Part shown: positions 46,356 through 53,714 of the stretch, piece after piece
How the letters are laid out: every line of letters starts with the position of its first letter
How positions within the stretch are numbered: position 1 is the first letter of the stretch
Source of the DNA: Adhaeribacter aerolatus
Lineage (GTDB): Bacteria; Bacteroidota; Bacteroidia; Cytophagales; Hymenobacteraceae
Length of the DNA stretch: 64,000 nucleotides
Direction of reading: 5' to 3'
Assembly (NCBI RefSeq): GCF_007991635.1
Contig: NZ_BJYS01000026.1
Span: forward strand, 53,952 to 117,951
Notes under the pieces: model-generated
Told to the model about the DNA's origin: nothing
The model's database searches: none
What the model saw: only the letters and a program-made list of their open reading frames with translations
Program-made: the position numbers and the translations under genes

Positions 46356-46745
46356 ATGGCAATTATACTTTTTGATGGTGTTTGTAATTTATGTAATGGT
46401 TTTGTGCAGTTTGTGATTGCCCGCGATCCGGCGGGCCGTTTTAAATTTGCAGCACTGCAATCCGAAACCGGGCAGCAATTTTTGCAAGGTTTACCGCCGG
46501 CCAGCCGCAACTTAGATTCGGTAGTATTAATTCAAAACAACCGCTTTTATAAGCGTTCTGCTGCCGCCCTTCATATTCTGCGCGGCTTGTCGGGGGCCTG
46601 GCCATTGTTGTACGTGGCTATTATTTTACCTGCTTTTTTCCGCGATTGGGTATATGATTTAGTGGCAAATAATCGCTACCGCTGGTGGGGGCTACGCGAA
46701 AGCTGTTGGTTGCCTACCCCGGAACTGAAGGCACGGTTTATATAA
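46356..46745 (+). CDS. DCC-family thiol-disulfide oxidoreductase-like protein (DUF393)
   Basis: 129 aa from ATG 46356 (a TTG four codons upstream is weaker). The diagnostic motif DGVCNLCNGFVQFVIARD, with Asp7, Cys10 and Cys13, is at the N-terminus; RYRWWGLRESC near the end carries the family's Arg-Trp region. The DxxCxxC motif resembles thioredoxin-like active sites. The family often works next to HTTM membrane proteins such as the one at 44004-45515. The preceding 295-base gap, 46061-46355, holds no recognised element. Confidence 0.88.
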   Translation: MAIILFDGVCNLCNGFVQFVIARDPAGRFKFAALQSETGQQFLQGLPPASRNLDSVVLIQNNRFYKRSAAALHILRGLSGAWPLLYVAIILPAFFRDWVYDLVANNRYRWWGLRESCWLPTPELKARFI

Positions 46746-46971
46746 AAAAATATTTGAACCCCTAATCTCAGAAGGTAGCTGGCGCTAACCTCTAAAGCCT
46801 TGGATCTATGTTTAAGAGATAAAATCGTGGTGTTGCAGATTATTAACCGAAAGTAAGCTGCATAATCTGACAAAATCGGGTCTATACCAAAGTGATTTTG
46901 GGGTTAGCCTTCCTGGGAAATATTGGTGTGTTAAATAAAGCTTCTCGTACCTTCGTTTTTTATTTTTCGCC

Positions 46972-48924
46972 TTATTCTAACCGTGTCAATTCCACATTTT
47001 TTACTGGATTAATTACTAGCGGCACTTTCTCTATTTTCACTGAGCTGGTTTCTAAACCAAACCATTGGTCATCCGAAGGGGTAAATTCTTTTATGTAATA
47101 ATAGGCCTGCATGATTAGCTTTTCCAGCCAAGGCAAATCATTCTCCACGGACAGGTACTTCTCCAACACTACAAACCGGAAATCTCCAATAATATTTTGC
47201 TTGTTCAGGGACTCATACCGGCTGGTGATATCCACTTCTTTGTTCTGAACCAAGTTTTCTACTACCTTTCTAAAATACAGGTTAATACGTTGTTCTACCC
47301 GAAAGCCCAACCGGAAATCTACCCGAATAATATCATTCTGGACAATATGCTTAACTTTATACTCCCGGGTATAAGGTTCGTCGGTGGTGTCCACGTGAAT
47401 AAACCAATAAATATCTGCCCGCTTAGGCCGCTTTTGAAAAATAGAATAAATAATTTTTGATTCAATATAGTTTTTGCGGTCGGCGCCGGTCATGTAAATC
47501 AGGTGCGTTGTGTACTTAGGAATAGTATTATCCTCGCTTAATTCCTTTAGCGGCTCCAAATACTGATTTAGTTTTACTTCATCGGTTAACCGGCGCTTGA
47601 TGTAGAAAGCCCGAATCCAGGTATACATCACCAAAATAAGAGCAGCGCCAATGGCTACGGAAACCCAGCCGCCGTGCGGAAACTTGATTAAGTTGCCCAC
47701 CAGAAACGACAACTCAATGGTTAGATATACGCCCAAAAATAAGACAATGATAAAGGGAGAGAACTTTCTGAGGGACAGGTAAAAACCCATTAAAATGGTA
47801 GTGGCGAGCATGGTGACTGTAATGGCTAACCCATAGGCCGCTTCCATGTTGGTAGACTCCTTAAAATACAACACCACGGCCACACAACCAGCCCACAACA
47901 ACCGGTTGACACTAGGTACAAATATCTGCCCCATAACATTGGTGGGATAACGCACCCGTACCTTGGGCCATAGATTAAGCCGCATTGCTTCGCCGATGAG
48001 TGTAAAAGAACCGGTAATTAATGCCTGACTGGCGATAATAGCCGCCAGGGTAGCAATGGCAATACCAATCAGCAGGAACCACTGCGGCATAATGCTATAA
48101 AAAGGATTATCCCGTTCGGATAAAGACTGGCCGAAGTGCTGGGTTAACCAGGCCCCCTGACCAAAATAATTGAGCAACAAACAGGTTTTTACAAATATCC
48201 AGCTAATACGAATGTTTTGCCGGCCGCAATGCCCCAAATCCGAATACAAAGCTTCGGCACCCGTGGTACACAAAAATACGGCTCCCAGTAACCAAAACCC
48301 ATCCGGATATTGCACCAGCAGGTGGTAAGCATAGTAAGGGTTAACCGCTTTAAGTATTTCGGGGTGCAAAAGGATATTACTAATCCCCAGCGCTGCCAGC
48401 ATAGTAAACCAAACGAACATAATAGGGCCAAAGGCTTTGCCAACCAGTTGCGTGCCAAAACTCTGAGCAATAAAAAGCAAGGTCAGAATAGCCAGTACAA
48501 TAGGTACCGTAGGAATGTGCGGAGCTATAATACGTAAACCTTCAATAGCCGAGGAAACGGAAATGGGTGGGGTAATAATGCCATCTGCCAGTAGCGCACT
48601 GCCCCCAATAATAGCCGGAATAACCAGCCACCAGGACTTGCGGCGCACCAGCGTGTATAAAGAAAAGATACCACCTTCCCCGTTGTTATCGGCTTGCAGC
48701 GTTAGTAGCACATACTTTATGGTAGTCTGCAGCGTAATGGTCCAGAAGACACAAGAAACACCTCCGTAAACCAGTTCGGGGTTGATGACGTTGCCCCCAC
48801 TCAGAATAATGGCTTTCATCACGTACAAAGGCGAAGTACCAATGTCGCCGTAGATAATGCCTAAAGCAATGAGTAAACCAGCTGTAGAAAGCCGATGATG
48901 GGATTGGTGTGCATCTTTTTCCAT
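46972..48924 (-). CDS. kup: KUP-family potassium uptake transporter
   Basis: A 650-aa proton/potassium symporter with about 12 membrane helices in the first ~440 residues and a soluble C-terminal domain. Signatures: LLIALGIIYGDIGTSPLYVM at the N-terminus, NNGEGGIFSLYTLVRR, SALLADGIITPPISVSSAIE and GAEALYSDLGHCGRQNIRIS. It is the last gene of a minus-strand group; the histidine kinase gene ends 26 bases upstream, so co-transcription is likely. Potassium import fits a kinase and a porin in one operon. Confidence 0.95.
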   Translation of the reverse strand: MEKDAHQSHHRLSTAGLLIALGIIYGDIGTSPLYVMKAIILSGGNVINPELVYGGVSCVFWTITLQTTIKYVLLTLQADNNGEGGIFSLYTLVRRKSWWLVIPAIIGGSALLADGIITPPISVSSAIEGLRIIAPHIPTVPIVLAILTLLFIAQSFGTQLVGKAFGPIMFVWFTMLAALGISNILLHPEILKAVNPYYAYHLLVQYPDGFWLLGAVFLCTTGAEALYSDLGHCGRQNIRISWIFVKTCLLLNYFGQGAWLTQHFGQSLSERDNPFYSIMPQWFLLIGIAIATLAAIIASQALITGSFTLIGEAMRLNLWPKVRVRYPTNVMGQIFVPSVNRLLWAGCVAVVLYFKESTNMEAAYGLAITVTMLATTILMGFYLSLRKFSPFIIVLFLGVYLTIELSFLVGNLIKFPHGGWVSVAIGAALILVMYTWIRAFYIKRRLTDEVKLNQYLEPLKELSEDNTIPKYTTHLIYMTGADRKNYIESKIIYSIFQKRPKRADIYWFIHVDTTDEPYTREYKVKHIVQNDIIRVDFRLGFRVEQRINLYFRKVVENLVQNKEVDITSRYESLNKQNIIGDFRFVVLEKYLSVENDLPWLEKLIMQAYYYIKEFTPSDDQWFGLETSSVKIEKVPLVINPVKNVELTRLE

Positions 48925-48950
48925 TGAAAATTGTTTAAATAATCTTTTTG

Positions 48951-50702
48951 TTAAACTACCGGTAAACTAAAACTAAAAGTAGAACCAGCTCCTAATTGGC
49001 TTTCTACCCAAATGTCGCCCCCCTGAGCAGTGATAAATTCTTTAGAAATAGCCAGCCCTAAACCGGTTCCTCCTTTGAGTGCATCGGCATCCGGAATCTG
49101 AAAAAATTTATCGAAAATCCGGTCTTTATAGCGGGCCTCAATGCCTCGCCCAAAATCCTGGACCGAAAAGCAGACAAACTGCTTCCCTTGTGAGGTTGTG
49201 TAACTCGCACGGATATAGATGGTGCCAGCTTGGGAACTAAAGCGAATGGCATTAGATAAAAAATTTACCAACACCCAGGCAGTTTTTTCCAGGTCAGTAT
49301 GCACAGGTGGTAAATCTTCTGATAGGTTTACTTCCAGGTTAACTTGCTTTTGCGCGGCTTGCAATTGGATGGTCTGGCAAGCATAATTAATAATTTCCTT
49401 CGGATGGATAGGCCGGTAATGCAGTTGAATATTGCCTGTTTCTACCTGAGCCAGGTTCAATAGTTCGCCCGTAATGCGTAGCAAGCGTTCACTGTCTTCG
49501 GAAATATATTCAAGTAGCCGTTGTTGTTCTGGGTTCAGGCTGCCGATTCGCTCATCCCGCAGCAACTTTAAACTCAATTTTACAGAAGAAATAGGGGTTT
49601 TGAGTTCGTGGGAAATGGTGGCAATAAAATTGGTTTTAGCCAGGTCGAGTTCCCGAAATTGTGTAATGTTTTTGAGAATAATAACCTGCCCAATTTTTTT
49701 TCCTGCTTCCGTAGGCGGTAATTGAATGGCCACTACCTCTTTGGCAAAATAGCTTTCCTTTTCTGGTGAGCCTATTTTTATAGGCGATGTCCCGTTTTCA
49801 GAGAGCAGGTGCCGTAATAAATCGTTTTGTAAAGCTACATCCGGGGCGTATTTACCAACTAGGTCGGCCTCCGTTAAGCCCAGCAGGAGCGTAGCTTCGT
49901 GGTTAGAAAACAAGATGGTACGATTCTCGTCTAACCCAATAATGGCATCCGACATATTATTGATGATGGCTTCAATCCGGCGCTTTTCAAACATAATTTG
50001 GGCCAGATTGCTATGCTCGTATTCGTCCAGCTTCTGGGCCATTTGGTTAAAGGAATCAGCCAATTCGCCAAATTCATTTCCCGCTTTAAAATGAAGCCGT
50101 TGTCTGTAATTACGATTGGCAATTTGCTTAATGCTTTCTGTTAGTTCCCGTACAGGATTGGCGATATAGCCCGGAAAATACAAGATGAAGGCGAAGGTAA
50201 TCAGCGTGCTGAAACTGCCGATAAGAATCAGATACATACTTACCCGTTCGGCGGCATTTTGGGCTGCCTGGCTCTTGCGGATAATGGCCTGCAAATTTAT
50301 ATCGGTCAGTTGATATAAGTGTTGCCGGATAACGGCAATTTGGTGGTTGGTAGCGCCTTGTTCTTTTTTTGCGGTTAACGTTTCTTTTAGTAAATCAAAA
50401 TTTTCCTTTATTGTAAAAGTGGCTCCTTGTTCTCCTATTTCGGTAATATTATTTAATTGGCGTTGCAAGCTGGTTTCAAACGTTTTAAGAGCCAGTAGGT
50501 AAGAAGCAGAATCTGATAGCAGCAAAGCATCGGTGGCTCGAAGCATATTCTTGGCATTCTCCAATGACTCATAATTATTTTTAAGAACTTCCTTTGCTTC
50601 ACCAGCCAACCGAATGGTGTAATAAGTGCCCAGCCCGGCTAATAGTAGAATAACCGAAAACAAAAAGCCTAATCCGAGGGAGAGTTTTGTTTTAATTTTC
50701 AT
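48951..50702 (-). CDS. HAMP-PAS sensor histidine kinase
   Basis: 583 aa. One N-terminal membrane helix (LGLGFLFSVILLLAGLGTYY), a helical periplasmic sensor of ~140 residues, a second helix (YLILIGSFSTLITFAFILYF), HAMP (NPVRELTESIKQIANRNYRQ, ~190-240), PAS (~245-345; IINNMSDAIIGLDENRTILF), HisKA with phosphoacceptor His365 in SHELKTPISS, and HATPase with N-box NFLSNAIRFS (Asn484), G1 QDFGRGI and G2 GGTGLGLAISK. The ligand is unknown. It is 36 bases downstream of the porin gene and 26 upstream of kup. Its partner is probably the sigma-54 response regulator at 52106. Confidence 0.92.
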   Translation of the reverse strand: MKIKTKLSLGLGFLFSVILLLAGLGTYYTIRLAGEAKEVLKNNYESLENAKNMLRATDALLLSDSASYLLALKTFETSLQRQLNNITEIGEQGATFTIKENFDLLKETLTAKKEQGATNHQIAVIRQHLYQLTDINLQAIIRKSQAAQNAAERVSMYLILIGSFSTLITFAFILYFPGYIANPVRELTESIKQIANRNYRQRLHFKAGNEFGELADSFNQMAQKLDEYEHSNLAQIMFEKRRIEAIINNMSDAIIGLDENRTILFSNHEATLLLGLTEADLVGKYAPDVALQNDLLRHLLSENGTSPIKIGSPEKESYFAKEVVAIQLPPTEAGKKIGQVIILKNITQFRELDLAKTNFIATISHELKTPISSVKLSLKLLRDERIGSLNPEQQRLLEYISEDSERLLRITGELLNLAQVETGNIQLHYRPIHPKEIINYACQTIQLQAAQKQVNLEVNLSEDLPPVHTDLEKTAWVLVNFLSNAIRFSSQAGTIYIRASYTTSQGKQFVCFSVQDFGRGIEARYKDRIFDKFFQIPDADALKGGTGLGLAISKEFITAQGGDIWVESQLGAGSTFSFSLPVV

Positions 50703-50738
50703 CCGATTATTTTATCAGGTTGTTATCCAGCGTGGGTT

Positions 50739-51800
50739 TTAGAACACAATAGCAATAGAGGAAGTAATAGCGGTAGACTTATCCACTGGCTGGCTGTTCC
50801 GGACAAAGATGGATTCCTGGCTATCGAGTAATCTACCCTCCATCCGGAGTAAAATAGAATCAGTCGGGGCATAATCCAGATTTACCGAATAGCCAGTAAT
50901 TTTAAACCCAGGTGGGCTGTAACGCGTCATGATAACCCCTTTCTTATCCTGATAATATTCAGCCCGGACGCCCAAGCCTAGCTTATTCAATAAACCATAA
51001 TGAAGGAGTAAAGCCGGCGTGTACCAAATATTATACTTGTTGGTGTTTAATTGTTTTTGCGCTCCTATGTCAAACACAGCCGCTAATTTCAGGCGGGGTT
51101 TAATTTGAAAAGTAGCGTAAAAATCATGAAAATAGCGCCATTGCTTGGTGCTATCAGGTTTCTCGTTGCCGATAAAAGAACTGGAATTCAAAACAATATG
51201 GGCAGAGGGCTTAAATTGAATTTGTGTACCAAGGGCTTTATTGGAATTTCCTGCGGGTTCCCGAATATTTTGCCAGCCATTTAAAATTAATCCGGTGATT
51301 AACCACTTGTGGCCAGTCGCATAAGTTAGTTTAACGCCGCTTTCGTAGTAGGGGGAGTTCTCTGCCGCCAGGCCGCGGGTTAAGGTATAATTGTCCTTCG
51401 AAATGGCACTTTCCAGGCCGATATGGGAAGTGAAAATACCAGCATCGAGCCATAAGTCTTTACTTAACCTTATACCCACATTGGCTTCATAAATATTCCT
51501 AAGCAAATCCGGCTCGGCAGCCAAATTATACTGGGCATAGGTGCCGGCCATCAGCGCCAGGTTGCCCCGCACTTTATCCGATGAATAGACTGCTTTTAAG
51601 ATGGCCAGGTTAATATTAAATTCGTTGTGGCGATTATGGTTGTACAAAAAGATCGGACGTTCATGCGTTCTTGGCTGGTTGAAGTCGTAGGTATAATACA
51701 CATCAGTGAACCCGGAGAAAGTTAGCTGTTGGGTTGTATCGCCTTGCGCAAAAACAGGGATAGCGACAAAAGATAATAATAAGATAAACCATACTTTCAT
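50739..51800 (-). CDS. Outer-membrane beta-barrel porin (OmpL-like)
   Basis: 353 aa with a signal peptide (VWFILLLSFVAIPVFAQG) and alternating beta strands over the whole mature part, ending in a terminal Phe (SSIAIVF), as barrel proteins do. TFSGFTDVYYTYDFNQPRTH at the N-terminus, DLWLDAGIFTSHIGLES and YYESGVKLTYATGHKWLITG match the putative beta-barrel porin-2 type of Bacteroidota. In this phylum such porins sit in kdp potassium operons. Here it heads the porin-kinase-kup operon. The exact substrate is not readable. Confidence 0.8.
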   Translation of the reverse strand: MKVWFILLLSFVAIPVFAQGDTTQQLTFSGFTDVYYTYDFNQPRTHERPIFLYNHNRHNEFNINLAILKAVYSSDKVRGNLALMAGTYAQYNLAAEPDLLRNIYEANVGIRLSKDLWLDAGIFTSHIGLESAISKDNYTLTRGLAAENSPYYESGVKLTYATGHKWLITGLILNGWQNIREPAGNSNKALGTQIQFKPSAHIVLNSSSFIGNEKPDSTKQWRYFHDFYATFQIKPRLKLAAVFDIGAQKQLNTNKYNIWYTPALLLHYGLLNKLGLGVRAEYYQDKKGVIMTRYSPPGFKITGYSVNLDYAPTDSILLRMEGRLLDSQESIFVRNSQPVDKSTAITSSIAIVF

Positions 51801-51950
51801 AGTACTGATGAGCAGCGTACGAAGCTTTAATTCATGCTCCTGATTCTGTATGAAGCGGTGAATAGCCAGCTAATGTAAAGTCGGATAATTCCTGTAGCGC
51901 TAATTGTACGTAAAATCTATTTTAACTTTAAAAGTTGTTGCCATTTATAA

Positions 51951-51967
51951 TGCTAATTTGGGGCCTG
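51951..51967 (-). promoter_or_regulatory. Weak sigma-54-like -24/-12 candidate before the porin operon
   Basis: On the minus strand AGGCCCCAAATTAGCA has GG and GC with the correct 10-base spacing but only partial agreement with TGGCACGnnnnTTGCW. It is about 150 bases before the porin start, in the 305-base gap holding the terminator of the regulator gene. Suggestive only. Confidence 0.25.
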
Positions 51968-52054
51968 CTTTTAGAATTTTCTTATTTTACCTTTAATAGC
52001 CTGTTTTTGAGCACTAAAATTTGATATAACAAAATTAAGCAGCATTAAAGTCAA

Positions 52055-52087
52055 TAAAAAACCCTTCCAAATCGGAAGGGCCTTTTT
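52055..52087 (-). terminator. Intrinsic terminator of the sigma-54 regulator gene
   Basis: CCCTTCC (52062-52068) and GGAAGGG (52074-52080) around AAATC; on the minus strand a run of six U follows. It lies just after the regulator stop and separates it from the porin operon. Confidence 0.8.
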
Positions 52088-52105
52088 CAATTTGGCAGGG
52101 TTTAC

Positions 52106-53446
52106 TTATTCTAGTTGGTATTCCTGAATTTTTCGGTATAAAGTAGTTAAACCAATATTTAGTAACCGGGCGGTCTCCGTTTTATTACCTTTGGTATACT
52201 GCAGCACTTTCTGAATGTGTAGCTTTTCAATAGTAGCTAAATCAAAGGCCGTTTTTTCGGCGGGAACCGTCGCATACCGCAGGTCAAAAGGTAAATGCTC
52301 GATGGTTAATTCGGGGCTATCAGTTAAGATTACGGCTCTTTCAATTACATTTTTTAGTTCCCGGATATTTCCTCTCCAGGGATGTTGGTGCAGGGCTTGC
52401 AGGAATGCAGGGTGAATGGCCGTAATTTTTCTGTTTATTTTCTGCGCAAAAAAAGACAGGTAATAATAAGCGAGTAAATCAATGTCTTTTTTACGCTCCC
52501 GCAGGGGTGGCAAAGTGATTTGGAAAACAGAAAGGCGATAATATAAATCCAGCCGGAAATGGCCTGTTTCACTATCCTGTTGTAAATTTCGGTTGGTGGC
52601 GGCTATAATTCTTACATCTACCTGCGTGGGTTTGCTATCTCCTACTTTCATAAAAGTACCGCTTTCCAGCACCCGTAATAACTTCGCCTGCAAATCCAGA
52701 CTCATTTCCCCGATTTCGTCTAAAAAGAGGGTTCCCTGGTGGGCTTCTTCCAAGAGGCCGGTTTTGTTTTTAATAGCACCGGTAAAAGCGCCGGTCAGGT
52801 GGCCGAATAACTCACTTTCCAGGATATCTTTCGAGAAAGCGCTACAGTTAACGGCCACGAAGGGCTTATGTTTGCGGCTACCTTCCTGGTGAATAGCTTG
52901 GGCAAATACTTCTTTACCGGTACCAGTTTCCCCTAATAAGAGGACAGTGGTATCGGTTTGAGCTACTTTTGTCGCCAGCTCGATGGTTTCGCGGAAAGCC
53001 GGGGCATTTCCAATAATATTTTGGAAATTGTATTTCTGTTCTACTTGTTCTTCCAACCGGGATACCCGCTGCTGTAGGTATGCTTTTTCTACTGCCCGGC
53101 TCACGAGTGGAATTATTTTATCATTGTCGTCGCCTTTGGTAATATAATCAAAGGCACCATTTCTCATAGCGGCCACTCCATCTGCAATGGTGCCGTAAGC
53201 GGTTAGTACCACGACTTCTGTCAAAGGAGAGAGCTTTTTTACTTGAGCCGTTAAATCTATACCGTTAATATCCGGTAACTTCACATCACTAATAACCAAC
53301 TGTACATTCTCCTTTTCGAGGAACCGCAGGCCAGCCTTACCATTTGCAGCTTCAAATACCTGGTATCCTTCTAAACCAATAATCCGGGCTAGCAGGCTGC
53401 GGAGTTTTTCTTCGTCATCAATAATCAGAATATTACCTTTAAACAT
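52106..53446 (-). CDS. Sigma-54-dependent response regulator (NtrC family)
   Basis: 446 aa in three domains. Receiver (1-120): acidic pocket Asp10/Asp11, phosphoacceptor Asp54 (VISDVKLP), Thr and Lys positions in VVLTAYGT and YITKGDD. AAA+ domain (~140-370): Walker A GETGTGKE (172-179), the sigma-54 contact loop GAFTGA (219-224) and Walker B TLFLDEIGE. C-terminal Fis-type helix-turn-helix: NKTETARLLNIGLTTLYRKI. It activates sigma-54 promoters after phosphorylation, presumably by the kinase at 48951, and probably controls porin, kinase and kup. It has its own terminator. Confidence 0.94.
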   Translation of the reverse strand: MFKGNILIIDDEEKLRSLLARIIGLEGYQVFEAANGKAGLRFLEKENVQLVISDVKLPDINGIDLTAQVKKLSPLTEVVVLTAYGTIADGVAAMRNGAFDYITKGDDNDKIIPLVSRAVEKAYLQQRVSRLEEQVEQKYNFQNIIGNAPAFRETIELATKVAQTDTTVLLLGETGTGKEVFAQAIHQEGSRKHKPFVAVNCSAFSKDILESELFGHLTGAFTGAIKNKTGLLEEAHQGTLFLDEIGEMSLDLQAKLLRVLESGTFMKVGDSKPTQVDVRIIAATNRNLQQDSETGHFRLDLYYRLSVFQITLPPLRERKKDIDLLAYYYLSFFAQKINRKITAIHPAFLQALHQHPWRGNIRELKNVIERAVILTDSPELTIEHLPFDLRYATVPAEKTAFDLATIEKLHIQKVLQYTKGNKTETARLLNIGLTTLYRKIQEYQLE

Positions 53447-53683
53447 AGTTTAGTCAGATAAAAAAGGATTGTGGGCTTAAATTTATTTAAACAAAATAAG
53501 TAAAATGTACCTTTAAGCTGATTAAGTTTCCTGACCAGGACAAGTTATTTTGATGGAGGTGGATTAGACAAAAACAAATGAAAATTTGGCCTCCTGTAGT
53601 TTTTATGTCCCGGATCAGCGTTTTGATTTTTAAAAATTTATCAAAAGTTTAAACTTTGGGTTATAAACTTTTAACTTTTTGCC

Positions 53684-53691
53684 TACCTTTG
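53684..53691 (+). promoter_or_regulatory. Bacteroidota-type -7 box of carB
   Basis: TACCTTTG matches TAnnTTTG exactly and implies transcription from about 53698, so the reading from TTG 53679 lies upstream of the message; this decides for ATG 53715. The remainder of the gap 53447-53683 shows nothing else. Confidence 0.65.
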
Positions 53692-53714
53692 CGCAATTTA
53701 TTCATACAGCTAGC

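Noticed and set aside
53679..53714. Longer carB N-terminus from TTG
   Set aside because: The -7 box TACCTTTG overlaps it, so it is not transcribed; ATG 53715 gives the usual start.
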